Below are positions 20,919-32,718 of a stretch of DNA of 64,000 bases, in pieces. The notes below the pieces were generated by a model. It was not told the origin of the DNA and did not search any database. It worked only from the letters and a program-made list of their open reading frames with translations. The DNA is from Dolomedes plantarius (Eukaryota; Arthropoda; Arachnida; Araneae; Dolomedidae), in the NCBI GenBank assembly GCA_907164885.2, contig OU015491.1:115803288-115867287 (forward strand). The letters run 5' to 3'. Each line of letters opens with the position of its first letter. The stretch's first letter is position 1. A program made the translations under genes and the position numbers.

Positions 20919-22325
20919 TCATGGACAAAAAAATTAGTGCACCAAGAAGGAGTCGTCAAAATGAAAAGAAATTTTACATACGTAATGACGACTTTGATAT
21001 AAGTAAATGATAAGAAAATCAAAGAAAAAGTATAATTTATTTCAGAGAAAAAGGCAAAAGAACGGAGGAGTTAATACTCCGTTGGACCCCCTCTAGCGCG
21101 AATGCACGATGCGATACGATCGGGCATTGAGTCATACAAGTTTTGTATGATGTCTTGAGACATTTCGTTCCATATTTGCTGTAACCTTGCCTCTAGTTCG
21201 TTCAAACTCGTGGGATGCTCAACTCGTCGTCCCAAATGATCCCAGATATGCTCGATTGGAGACAAATCTGGGGATGGGGCAGGCCAAGGAAGGGTAGTAA
21301 CAGTACGGAGACAGTCTTGTGACACCCTTGCCGTATGAGGCCGAGCATTGTCTTGTTAAAAAATGGCTCCTGGGAGCCGTTGCATGAGTGGCAACACATG
21401 TGGTTGCAGGATTTCATGAACATACCGTTGGGCTGTCATGGTGCCACGGAACAATACTAGGGGTGACCGTGTATTGTAGGCAGTGGCACCCCATACCATC
21501 ACACCATCTGTGGGAGCGATGTGTCGCTGGACAGCAAAGGCAGGATTGAAGCGTTCACCACGGGCTCTCCACACGCGAACACGATTGTCATCACTGCCGA
21601 GATTGAATCTGGATTCGCTAAAGACGACCTGGTTCCATTCCGCTGCAGTCCAGTTTCCTCGTGCGCTGCAAAACTCCAAACGGAGGCGTCGATGGGTGGG
21701 CGTCAAGGGCAGCACACGTAATGGGCGCCGCGATACCAACTGTCCTTCAGCCAGGCGCCTTAGTATGGTTCGAGAAGACACAGAGGCCCCTAGTGAAGGT
21801 GCTACCTGTGCTTGGATGGCGGCCGATGAAGCAGTTGGCTGTACGCGTGCATTTCTTACGATGTGGCGGTCTTCTCGACGACTGGCCTGTCGAGGGCGTC
21901 CTGAGCCTGGTTTTCATGTACATGACATGTCTCGGGTCCACTGGTCCCAACACCTCCTCATAACACAATCAGAGCGGCCTAAATGACGAGCTACTCGCCT
22001 AGCTGATCACCCAGCTTCCATCATCCCGACGATTCTCCCCCTCTCAAACTGCGACAACTGCTTATATTGTCTTCGAACACGGCGTAATGGCATGTCTATC
22101 TCAGATCTTCCTTTGTAAATGATTCAGCACACTCAAACAAGCTTTGGTTACCTGTTTTATACTCCACAGAGTACGATGTTCAACGCCCTCTACCGGCTAT
22201 ACGTAATGCGCAATCACGCTGCATTTCTAATCATTTGCATATCTCCCTGACATGTACCTTCATTGCAAGTTTCGTTACGATCCCGCAATTATTTCTTGGT
22301 GCGCTAATTTTTTTGTCCATGAGTG
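20916..22325 (-). mobile_element. Tc1-like transposon 1
   Basis: A 1410-bp element with terminal inverted repeats that start CACTCATGGACAAAAAAATT and match over about 35 bp at both ends. It is flanked by TA (20914-20915, 22326-22327). It carries one minus-strand transposase pseudogene. Confidence 0.95.
21071..22093 (-). pseudogene. Tc1 transposase pseudogene
   Basis: Reads from ATG at 22093 on the minus strand (MPLRRVRRQYKQLSQFERGR, a helix-turn-helix DNA-binding start) to the stop at 21071, about 341 codons, the normal Tc1 length. The catalytic domain shows WNQVVFSESRF, VMVWGA, QDNARPH and SPDLSPIEHIWDHL, as in DD34E transposases that cut and paste the element. Damage: TGA in place of a Trp codon near 22006-22011; a frameshift in the N-terminal half near 21760-21900; loss of exactly one codon from the FSDES motif, removing the first catalytic Asp; and TAA at 21356-21358 just before the QDN motif. 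It cannot make active transposase. Confidence 0.93.
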
Positions 22326-22347
22326 TATATATATATAAACATATATA

Positions 22348-23566
22348 CACTGAAGTGCCACTGAATTAGAGATAGCAAAGCCTATGCAAATTGTGTAGCG
22401 CTGCGAATCATATATGCGCAAGTGAGGGCGCTGTGGTAACTGCATATATAGCGTGTACTGTGGTTGTTCTGAATTAGTTGTTGGAATTGCCAGTATGGGT
22501 AAACTGCCTGATTTAGACGCCTTCGATCACGGACAAATCGTAGGTGCGCGACCCATGGGCCATTCAATTTCCGAAATCGTCATACAGCTAGAATTTTCAA
22601 GGTCGACAGTGTCAAGAGTATACCAAGAATACATGGATGGTGGAAAAACACTAGCGATCGGGCAAACTGCAAAGGACAATTAGCCTTGACAGTGCGTGGT
22701 GAGAGACGGCTCAGGCGTATTGTACGTAGCCAGAGAAGCCAAACATTAGCTCAAATTACCACCCAGTTTAATGACGGTGCCAGTCGTACAGTCAGTAAAC
22801 GGACTGTGCAACGCTCGCTTCACCGTATGGGTTTCGGGAGCCGTCGACCTAAGAGAGTACCATTGCTCTATACTCGCCATCGGGCTGCACGTCTTGCCTG
22901 GGCAAGAGAGCACAGAGACTGGAGTGTAGAGGACTGGAAGCGAGTAGCATGGAGTGATGAGTCTCGATTCCGACTACTTAACGCCGACGGGAGGCTGAGA
23001 ATATGGCGTCAGGCTCAAGAAGCCATGGATCCTGCATGCCTGGCTGGAACTGTACAAGGGCATGGTGGCTCAATCATAGTTTGGGGTGTTTTTTCGTGGC
23101 CCAGTTTCGGATCTTTGGTGCGTGTACCAACCTCCCTCAATGCAATTCGGTACGTAGAGTTGCTGGGTGATCACCTCCATCCGTTTATGCTGTTTTGTTA
23201 TCCGCACGGTAATGGAGTTTTCCAGCAAGACAACTGTACCTCTCACAAGTCCCGGTTGGCTACTGGCTGGTTGGATAATCATTCCTCTGACTTCTCTGTC
23301 ATGAATTGGCCTTCTAGAAGCCCAGACTTAAATCCGATTGAGCATCTTTGGGATGTTTTGGAACAAGGCGTGAAAGGCCATCACACAGCACCAAAGAACC
23401 TTACTGAATTATGGACAGCTTTAGCCAATATTTGGCAAGCCATTCCCGTGGAACGTTTCCAGAAACTTGTTGAATCTATACCTCGTCGTGTGGCAGCCGT
23501 TATCAAGACCAGAGGAGGCCCAACTCGTTACTAGGTAGGTATCCCTAATTCAGTGGCACTTCAGTG
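22348..23566 (+). mobile_element. Tc1-like transposon 2
   Basis: A 1219-bp element with inverted ends starting CACTGAAGTGCCACTGAATT and flanked by TA (22346-22347, 23567-23568). It lies only 22 bp from transposon 1, in the same TA-rich block, with its transposase on the opposite strand. It is a different Tc1 family, judging by the ends and the protein. Confidence 0.95.
22495..23534 (+). pseudogene. Tc1 (DD34E) transposase, one frameshift
   Basis: ATG at 22495 opens a helix-turn-helix region (MGKLPDLDAFDHGQIVGARP, SRSTVSRVYQEYMDGG). The frame shifts in or near the A-run at 22643-22650 and then runs open from about 22650 to TAG at 23532-23534. The catalytic triad is complete: Asp in AWSDESRF, Asp in FQQDNCTSH, Glu in SPDLNPIEHLWD. 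The C-terminus RVAAVIKTRGGPTRY is the usual Tc1 end. Total length is about 345 codons, typical for the family. Only one small indel separates it from an open frame, so it is a young copy or an assembly error. Confidence 0.93.
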
Positions 23567-23611
23567 TATATACGTATATATATATATAAACATATATAAT
23601 TCTTGTCTAAG

Positions 23612-23816
23612 GCGGAGGCACTTTGTCGTGAGACATTTGCCTTTTGTTACTCACCGCGATTTACTAGCTACTTTATTATGGGAGCACCATATAGGTGAAC
23701 CAGCATTGCTCTCTATGAAGGGGAGAACACGGAAACGACCTGGCCTTATTCGGGATTTGAACCCAACCCTTCTGCGTGGTAGATCAGAACGCTAACAACT
23801 ACACCATGTCGGCGCC
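23612..23816 (-). mobile_element. tRNA-derived SINE (minus strand)
   Basis: Read on the minus strand, it starts GGCGCCGACATGGTGTAGTT (A box) and has the B box GGGTTCAAATCCC about 45 bases on. The body contains CTATATGGTGCTCCCATAAT and the tail ends near AGTGCCTCCGC. It is flanked by an 8-bp duplication TGTCTAAG (23604-23611 and 23817-23824). Confidence 0.85.
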
Positions 23817-24160
23817 TGTCTAAGATACATAGTAATATATAATTGCTCAAATATACAATTTTTGGGGATAGGGGGAATGTAATACGTCAAGACAATTTAG
23901 AATTTTAAATAAAAATAAACGTTTCAAAAAACAAGCTTCAAAAGTCACATGTTCAGAAAAAGAATTTTATGCAGGTATATTGTAACATAACGTAATAAGT
24001 CCTCTATATAAATTAATAAGTCCAAATATAAATTAATGAGTTCCAAATATAAATTAATAAGTCCTATGCATTTTCATAATTATAAAATATACAACACTTC
24101 CTTAATTTTTAACACATTGGGAAGCAACATTCTGTTTAATATATGCAGTTTACCTGTTAC

Positions 24161-24161
24161 T

Positions 24162-24222
<61 letters not shown>
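24161..24222. repeat. (TA)n(GA)n microsatellite
   Basis: About 18 TA units followed by about 12 GA units. Confidence 0.95.
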
Positions 24223-24227
<5 letters not shown>

Positions 24228-24420
24228 AGTATCTTTATTTCAAAAGCTGCTCGAAGACATTCACAGTCATACTTTAAAGCTTAATCAAAGCAATTTTACG
24301 CAACTACTTTACACGAATCAATTAAAATTCCGCGTATGTTGCTCTTCCAGTGTTCAAATATTTTCGATTCCATTTCAATTATTACCATCCCAGCACGTGA
24401 AGTATGCCTTCAGTTTAGTC

Positions 24421-24720
24421 GTTTTGAACTAATTAATCACAATTAAATGTTTTGATGTTCGGCCCTGCAAATGAAAATTCGAACGCAGTTACGGCCCGGT
24501 AGCAGATATTTCATGACTAATTTGCTATGCGAATGAAACATTTATCCTTTCCCATGCTTGTTAAATATTCATTAACAATGGCGAAGATTAATTATTTGTT
24601 TGGATCTCTTAAAGCAATATGCGGTAAATCACAATAATAGAGAAGGGGGGAGAGAGTCTTGGAGGGTGCTTATTATCACCGGGGCTTATACGCGGCGCGA
24701 GATAAGGGGAAAGTACTGTT
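24421..24720. promoter_or_regulatory. Motif-dense non-coding block, possible enhancer
   Basis: This block is more complex than its surroundings. It holds homeodomain-like TAATTA (24430) and CAATTAA (24440), an octamer-like TATGCGAAT (24526), a SOX consensus AACAATGG (24574), a forkhead-like TATTTGTTTGG (24593) and a GATA site AGATAAG (24700). Such clustering fits an enhancer, but short motifs arise by chance in AT-rich DNA. It has not been tested. Confidence 0.3.
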
Positions 24721-24984
24721 TTGACCTTAAATTACTCCCGATAATGACAATGGCTCAATAAAAAGGGAAACTTTTAAATTCTCGCAACATACGTACATAG
24801 CGACTTCGCTGAGAAACTTAGAACATCGTTTCAAAATTAATGTATAACATAATAAGTATATATAATATAATGAGTGTTTATAACATAATGAGAAAACGTA
24901 TATATTTAAAGTAAGCCAAAACTGTTGTTGTTCTTTGCCAATGCGGCACACTTATTTATGAAGACATTAGCACAGAATACTCAG

Positions 24985-25275
24985 GGAATTGATGGTTGCT
25001 TTCAATAGGGGCAACGTATGGGGGAACTAATACCACCCCCTGGTGCCACCTCAGTTTTGGACGAGCACCCCCAGGGTCGATATATGGGGGGATCGTACCT
25101 TCTCCCATCCTCTCTGACCTTAGAGAAGGACTTTCAAGTCTACGGATTTAACGTGCCTAGACACGGAGGTATTAAATGGCGTTCGTCAGGATTCGAATTG
25201 AACATCCCCCCCCCCCTCCCACAATTCCAGGCCCAACGTGGGGGGGGGGGAGGGATGGAACGAATTGAATTCAGT
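24985..25275 (-). mobile_element. SINE fragment with C/G homopolymers
   Basis: On the minus strand a B-box-like GTTCAATTCGAATCC is followed by GGAGAAGGTAC and CTGGGGGTGCT, shared with the SINE at 32414-32660. The right part contains runs of 12 Cs (25206) and 10 Gs (25242), which make the local ORF meaningless. Confidence 0.6.
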
Positions 25276-25279
25276 TAGG

Positions 25280-28200
25280 GCCCTCCTCAGCGCATTGACT
25301 GCCGAACGGTCCTTAAAATATGAAATATTATGTTTTTTTAATTGAATAACAATAGAATTGATGTTTGAGTAGTATTCAAAAGCTATAGAATGAGAAAATT
25401 AAATATAATATAAATAAAATGAGAAAAATACATAGAATCAAATTTTTGTTATAGATCATATCATTGTTAAAAATTATGTTAAGGCTAAAGACATAATCGG
25501 AATCTTCAGTTTTACAGTGTCAAAAAGCGGGAAAAACAACTTTCTTAAAAGTATTCTACAATTTTCCGATTTTAACTAAACGTCTAAAAACGTTTTAATT
25601 TATTTTAAGTTCTTAACTTGACGCACGCCCCCCCCCCCTCCCCCCGCAACTGACGCTACGCCTATGACCTTGGGCCCACAAAACTAATGTCATCGCATTC
25701 ATTCATAGTAGAAACATAAAAGGCAATGAATTTTGAAAATAAAGAAATAAAACTAATTCATACTCACGTAATGTTTATTTATAATGAAGAATGCTCTAAA
25801 ATGGAGGGGGGGGGGGTAAAATAATAACTTTCTCGATAGCTGCTCGAAAAACGTGAAAACAGACAAGCAAAATAATTATTCTAAGATATTAATTAATCTA
25901 TAATAAGAATTACTAGGTAGCTCGTGCGAAAATTTCGCATGCGAATAAAAACCGCTGAATTTTATTATAGTGAGGTTAGTGATTTGTAGTCGGATGAAAG
26001 AAGAACCGGTCTATTTGCAGCTATTGTTTATTTGTGAAATAACAATGGTGCGTAAGGATTATACAAAATGGATTACAAAACATCTTTGGACACAAAATTG
26101 GAGGTGAAGCATAACACAAAGCAGGGGAATATGAGATAGGTACAGGCCAAAACACCTTTGTAGACAATATTAAAAGTTAAGTATGACACAAACTCGTGGA
26201 AAATGGCATACAGAGTTACACATCTACATGGTAAGACCTTTATTTTGATTATCCTTATGAGACAATTAGAAGCATTTCCTTGATTGCTTGCTAGAAATTT
26301 GTCTTATGCAATTCGATTGCGTACATAGAATTGTATAAATAAAATTAAAACTCTAAAAAGGCATCCCAAGAAAAATCTCAATCGTAAAATGTTCTTCAGG
26401 GGGAAAGAAAATAGGTTTGTCCAAACAAATTGTTTTTCCTTGCATAAAGAATAATGTACACCTACGCGGATGTTGCTAAGAAAGAATTTTTCAATTAACT
26501 CACAGAATGATAATAAAAGCAGACGATTTCAATATTTTAATGTTCCGTATGAGACCTAGATTGGGGAAAGTAGCCAGCGTGCACGCCATCAAGCGGAAGA
26601 AAAAATGTTTATAATGTTTATTCTCCGATTTTTAAGCAAACAATAGTGTGAAATTCTAAATTAACATTTCGTCAGAAGCGAAGATCTTAATCTTTAAAAC
26701 TGTACCTCGTTTATCGATTTGGGTTAAGTATAAAGAGAGAGAAAGGGATCGTCAGAAAAAAATCACCTTCTAGAAATAATATATAAAGATTATATAACAA
26801 CATAAAAATAAATAACGAACACTGAAAAGGGTGAATCTTTTCTAAAGGAATGCCCTTGCAAGATCGCTTAGGGCTGTAACTAACAAACATATATTTTGTT
26901 TCTTAGATGATTTTTACGACAAAGAAAACTGAATATGCCTTACAGCTCGAGTTGCTGTAAGCAGCCCTTCTCTCCATACTTCAAGCAAAATTATATTTTT
27001 CTAGGTTCAAAACACCAGTCTAAACGGAAATTAAATCATCAAGTAATTAAAAGAAGTTCATCGTTTTTCCATGATAAAGGGTTAGCATAAAGTTTTCAGA
27101 AAAGGACGTTCATGCATGTTATTATATTCAAATTAAAACACAAGAAATGGTTGGAGAGTGCGGAATCTAGCTTCATGCGCATTTTGCCACTCCATGATGT
27201 CATCTGTCCATCCCTAAAGTAAATGAATCTCCAAATTTTCCCATTGCCGTTACATCTTTAATATTTGAAGTCTTCCGTTTCATTAAAATAAATGCTTACT
27301 CGACAAGAATTATGCAGAATTCAAATTAATTATTCATTTCCAAAAAGTCTAAATTAATCATCCAATTTAGATGATCATGAGAAACTTCAGAAGGGATCAA
27401 AAGAGGAAAAAGAAATTCACTGCCTGAAGCTAACAACTGACTAATAAAATAGTTTTTATGCTGATTAAAATCTTCTTATTTTGTGTTATAAACTCTGCTA
27501 ATAACATAAAACCTTCATGTGTATAGTACGAGAAGTTCATTAATGTAAAATTTTTTTAAACCTTTAAAAAACAGTTCTAAAATAAATTATTTTTTATCAT
27601 AATTTTATGTTTATATACTCAAAAATAAATAAATACTAACGTAACTTTTTGTGTTAATAATTAGGAAAGTTAAAAAGAGCTATGGACATTTCAAATTTTT
27701 GCTTAAAAATCCAAGACATTCATTTCGTAATATTTCCTGAGAAAATGTTAATTTTATCTGTACATCTAAAATGCATTTATTTTCTAATTTCCAAAATTAG
27801 TTTTTAAACCAAGTTAAGGACTTAAAAAAAAATATTTCAATTTCAAAAAATTTTTTATCTGAATTATTTCGTGAAATGTGTAACTTTTTATTTCAAACTT
27901 AAGGTCTAGAATATTCTGCAATTCAAAATAAAATACTGCGTAGGCAAAATGTTAATAACAGCAATGTTAATAATATGAGTCAAAAACCTAAATGCAAAAT
28001 TATTAAAGACGATTAAAGATCATGAAGGAGTGTGTTTTCTAATTTGAATATTGCTTTTAAGTAGTAGTGTTGAAATTTTTTAGCAAATAAATAAGTCTAG
28101 TGAATTATAATAAAACATATTATCTAATTATAATGTTTACGGCAACCTAAAAACAACATTAAAGCCTAACATCTTTTCAAGAAGTTACCGATGAGAAAAA

Positions 28201-28390
28201 TTAATATCTCCAGTTCTAAAATACTTAAAAGTATATCGCAAATAAAATTTATTAAAATTTTCTGCCAACATTCAAAACTATAAAGGAAAGTTTTCATTAT
28301 TAAAACCTTCCATTTTCATTATTTAAAACTTCCATCGTGTTACCATTATGAAAGTTATGTTATTCTAAAATAATGCCTAAAAATATTTAA
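25280..28390. other. AT-rich non-coding DNA with C and G runs
   Basis: About 3.1 kb without supported genes. Homopolymer tracts: C-rich at 25627-25645 and a run of G at 25806-25816. Confidence 0.6.
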
Positions 28391-28875
28391 TTATTCCTTA
28401 TTAAGTGCATGTCTGATTACGTTTTTGGTTTATTGTATTTTTAAATTTTTGGTCTAATATTGACATTTAAATTGCTGTAAATTTTTGTCTCTGATCTATT
28501 TGAGGAAAACTTTTACTACATTATAAGAATAGTAAGTAATCAACAAAGATTCAATCTGTATGGAATAAGGATAAGAAAAACACCCTCCTCTCTGTCCATA
28601 AATTCACCGTTATTCTCATTGACCAACTATTTATTGTTAAATATTTTAAAATTGCTTATTAAATGCATGTCTGATTAACTTTTTGGTTCACTGTATTTTT
28701 AAATTTTGTGGTCGAATATTGGCATTTAAATATTGTAAAATTTGTCTCCATAAGTTGATTTGATAAAAACTTTTACTACATTAAAAGAATAAATAGTAAT
28801 CAACAAAGATTCAATGTATGGAATTAAGTTAAAAATAATCTTCCTCTCTGTTTATAAATTCCACGTTTTTCTAGT
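28391..28875 (+). repeat. Two-copy tandem repeat (~258 bp)
   Basis: Copies at about 28395-28640 and 28655-28875 share gcatgtctgatta, ctttttggtt, aaaacttttactacatta and aatcaacaaagattcaat in the same order. Confidence 0.75.
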
Positions 28876-29293
28876 GTAATATCTATTATTTAACTTTAAA
28901 AAATAGCATACTTTTTGAACCCATTTTAGTTATTTTGTAAAAATTGCCTACTCACATAAAGTAATAAGATACCCTTTCCTTTTGCTTTGGAAAAATTTAT
29001 AATGTCATCTTAAGTCCAGACATCAATCACTAAAGGTTGCTTTATAAAAATACACAACTTACGCAAAAGAATGCACATTAAGCTAAAATTGTTCAGTCCC
29101 TTGCTTATTAATCGTTATACGCAGATGTCGCTCATTAATTGCTTCGAAAAAAAAAGTCCACAGCTTCTTATTATCCACAATAAAAGTAAAAGGGTGGCAA
29201 CTAGTTTCAACCTAATTAATAGTTCATTAATAGTGTGTTCCTGTTTTGCATTTTCCCCAAGTTTCCTGTAAGTTATATTTGCTATGGAGTGAA

Positions 29294-30325
29294 ACATTTA
29301 CATTTTTTTCATGACGCTCATTGACAAATTCTGATTCTTGAATTTTTAGATCTTTAGGAGAGCCAAAATGATTATACATATTCTAACAGCATATTTTTTC
29401 TATCCATAGTTAAGTACTGTTAAAGTTGATTTCTATAATTATAAATGCTTTTTTAAATATCACCACTACCCCATGGGGAAAATCATAATTTTATTCAACA
29501 AATCATTTGCTCAGTTGCTATAACAATGGAGTCGCCATTTCACGAGCTAACAGAAAAATCCGAAAATTAACTCCCGAAAGTATGCAATTAACTTATTACA
29601 CCTTAGAGAAAAAGATTAAACTTTTAAAATTATAGAAATTAACATTTACATTTTTTCATGACACTCTTTGATAAATTCTGATTCTTGAATTTTTTTATCT
29701 TTAGGAGAGTCAAAATGATTATGCATATTCTATCAGCATATTTTTCCTATCCGAAGTTGAGTACTGTTAAAGTTGAGTTCTATAATTATACATAAAGGCT
29801 TCTTTAAATATTACCACTACCCAATAGGGAAATACATAATTTTATTCAACAAATCTATCGCTCAGTTGCTATAACAATGGTATCGCCATTCACGAGCTAA
29901 TAGAAAAATCCGAAAATGACTCTCGAAAGTATGTAATTATCTCACACACCTTTGAGAAAGATATTAAACATTTATAATTATAGAAATTAACATTTATATT
30001 TTTTCATGACGCTCTTTGATAAATTCTGATTCTTGAATTTTTAGATCTTTAGGAGAGTCAAAATGATTATTCATATTCTAACAGCGTATTTTTTTCTATC
30101 CAAAGTTGAGTACTGTTAAAGGTAAGTTCTATAATTATAAAGGCTTTTTTAAAAATATTACCTCTACCCCATAAGGAAAAACATAATTTTATTCAACAAA
30201 TCTATTGCTCAATTACTATAACAATGGTATCGCCATTTCACGAGCTATTAGAAAAATCCGAAAATGAACTCACGAAAGTATGTAATTATCTTATACACCT
30301 TTGAGAAAAAGATTAAAGCCTTAAA
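29294..30325 (+). repeat. Three-copy tandem repeat (~346 bp)
   Basis: Units begin at aacattta.attttttcatgac (29294, 29640, 29988). Each contains aattctgattcttgaatttt, gctataacaatgg and cgagcta in order. Copies are about 90% alike. No coding sense. Confidence 0.9.
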
Positions 30326-30329
30326 CAAA

Positions 30330-31450
30330 TTCCTGAACATGAATTATCTATGTTATATAAGCTTCCCCGTTGTCACTCTGAAGGACAATAGATAAAAAAT
30401 TGCCTTCCATTCTAATCCTTATATTGCATTCCACACAATTTTAGAAAATCGAAGTTCGGCTTTGAATGATCAGGAAAGAAATTACGAATTTATACCTTCA
30501 AAGTCCTTCTCCGAGCACTAAATAATCATCAAGGATCACATATTCGTTTCCTTTAGAAAAGATGTTTAAAGCATCAATCTACTTCTTTGACCATCTGTGT
30601 TTTCGGTACTTTGCCAATCTATTTTCTGTCTACAAATAAAATTTTCTAGAGATATTCGGTAATGTATCAGGTGTAAGCATTGGATATTTTATTACATTTT
30701 CAATGCCAGTTCGGTCTCATATCTTTACCTATTTCTCTTTTACTTGTGTTGACTCATTCAATTTTAAATTTTGAGAATAGAATCCAGGAAAAAGGACACC
30801 ACATTTGAATTTTTCAGTGAATGAAAAATTACATTCCTGCAGCCAAAATAAAGAGCAAAAATAAATGCAACGGAACCATATTTCTTCCCAAAGTTTTAAC
30901 GTATATTTTCCGGTCGGAATTAAAATCCTCTTGTCAATGCATGCTACCTTATTTAAAGAATCACAAGAATCTGTTATTTTGCAAGGTCTTCTTGTTATTT
31001 TCAGTCTCATTTCAGTGATATAATTTTGAAAGTCTTTTTCTGTTTCTCTCTCGTTTGAATTGGATTGTCTCAGGTAATACTAAACTTTTAGAATAAAAGT
31101 TAAAAACTGAAACCATTTTGAACTTTTCCATGAAGGAGAAATTCTCTTTCTAATCTGAGTATGGACATCAATAATTCAGGCCTGGGAGCAATATGCGTTT
31201 TCGATGTTTTGCTACTTATGTCTTCGATTCAAGAATAAAAGGTTCGACATTTTCCATACATGACTTCAAATTTTATTTTAAATATGCCTACAGTTTTACA
31301 TTCGGTTTTGAAGAACGTTAATGAACGGGTTCATTATATTCAAAAGCCGACAAATGTAATGTATATTATCAAAATTAAATATAAAATGTTTTATTTCATT
31401 CCTGTCTAACGCCAAACAATATTGGGCAACCGTAGGCAGTTTTCCTGGGG
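30330..31450. other. Non-coding DNA
   Basis: No supported gene. Chance ORFs at 30729-31018 overlap on both strands and have no recognisable domain. Confidence 0.55.
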
Positions 31451-31469
31451 ATGTTCGTACACCTATATA

Positions 31470-31635
31470 ATGAATTTGCTAGCTAAATTTACTATGAGAG
31501 CACCATATAGATGAACCTACACTGCTTTCTAAACGCGAGCGGCACAGGAGGGTGACTTAGCTGAGGATATGAACCAGAGTCCAAATAGTGGAAATTCTAA
31601 ACGCTAACCATTGGACGATGTGAAGCTGTATTTCA
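31470..31635 (-). mobile_element. tRNA-derived SINE (minus strand), inside inverted repeat A
   Basis: The minus strand shows a tRNA-like A box (CCAATGGTTAGCGTTTAGAA) and a degenerate B box GGTTCATATCC, then CTATATGGTGCTCTCATAGT of the shared SINE body. A second, inverted copy lies in 32270-32413. Confidence 0.7.
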
Positions 31636-31727
31636 AGTACTCATGGCAAATTATTTAAGCATTCATCAATCGCATGATATCTAACTACGTAATTTAACAT
31701 ATTTAACGCCACTTCGTTTCAATATAC

Positions 31728-31993
31728 TGTTGCTAATGCGGAAGCACTTGTCCCGTGACATTCGAATTAAACATCTGCGAGATTCCTTGGTTTCTTTCAA
31801 CGGGGGAACCTTGTAGGTGAAGAAACACCACCCTGTGGTACCACTTCAATTTGATTTGGTTTGGTTTGGAGCACTACGGTTATTTTTTTCCTACACAACG
31901 GTTAATTACACTGGGACCTACAGCTTAAAGCCAATTCCGAACGGCTTCAACCATCCATGCCAAGAGTGGGACTCGAACCCATAGACACTGGTT
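31728..31993 (-). mobile_element. SINE, 5'-truncated (minus strand)
   Basis: The minus strand has a B box GGGTTCGAGTCCC followed by CTCTTGGCATGGATG and ends in AAGTGCTTCCGCATTAG. The A box is missing. The same family occurs at 49500. Confidence 0.65.
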
Positions 31994-32413
31994 TTTGCAT
32001 ATGATTGTTTATATAAATAACCTCTAAAATATCTAAAATATATTGAAACGAAGTGACTCGAGGCAGCTTAGAGGTAGCGCTTTGGACTTCAGATGTCGGA
32101 AGTGCCATTAAATGAACCAGTGTCTAGACCGGATATGGCCAGGTATATTGAAATTGAAACGAATGTATATAACATATGTATATTGAAACGAAGTGGCGTT
32201 AAATATGTTAAATTACGTAGTTAGATATCATGCGATTGATGAATGCTTAAATAATTTGCCATGAGTACTTGAAATACAGCTTCACATCGTCCAATGGTTA
32301 GCGTTTAGAATTTCCACTATTTGGACTCTGGTTCATATCCTCAGCTAAGTCACCCTCCTGTGCCGCTCGCGTTTAGAAAGCAGTGTAGGTTCATCTATAT
32401 GGTGCTCTCATAG

Positions 32414-32660
32414 CCGATGCCAACGGCCTAGCCATTCGACCATCGTCCGGCAACTCTGCAGTTTGATTTGAAGTGTTGCCGGATGAAGCACCCCCAGAGG
32501 TGACACGTAGAGAGTACCTTCTCCTTCCTTCTGACGACATGGATGGACTTTCCGTTCAGAGGATTCGACCTGGCCATATCCGGTCTAGACACTGGTTCAT
32601 TTAATGGCACTTCCGACATCTGAAGTCCAAAGCGCTACCTCTAAGCTGTCTCGAGTCACT
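32414..32660 (-). mobile_element. tRNA-derived SINE (minus strand)
   Basis: Minus-strand head CAGCTTAGAGGTAGCGCTTT (A box) with a B-box-like GGTCGAATCC, followed by GGAGAAGGTAC and CTGGGGGTGCTTC. Its tail abuts arm A' at a junction not seen in other copies. Confidence 0.65.
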
Positions 32661-32718
32661 TCGTTTCAATATATTTTAGATATTTTAGAGGTTATTTATA
32701 TAAACAATCATATGCAAA

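Larger units (their letters stand above)
31492..32718. repeat. Interleaved inverted repeats A-B-A'-B'
   Basis: Arm A (31492-31727, 236 bp) is the exact reverse complement of A' (32178-32413). Arm B (31994-32144, 151 bp) is the reverse complement of B' (32568-32718) with one mismatch. The order A, B, A', B' is interleaved rather than nested. B plus a 33-bp spacer plus A' looks like an inverted copy of sequence now flanking it on both sides. Confidence 0.92.

Noticed and set aside
21483..21986. Plus-strand ORFs of 167, 100 and 66 codons
   Set aside because: Antisense to the Tc1 transposase pseudogene.
23553..23795. 80-codon ORF
   Set aside because: Reads through the Tc1 end, a microsatellite and a SINE.
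23740..23816. True tRNA gene
   Set aside because: A and B boxes are present but no proper cloverleaf or acceptor stem; body, tail and target duplication show a SINE.
25018..25278. 86-codon ORF
   Set aside because: Runs through a SINE and C/G homopolymers.
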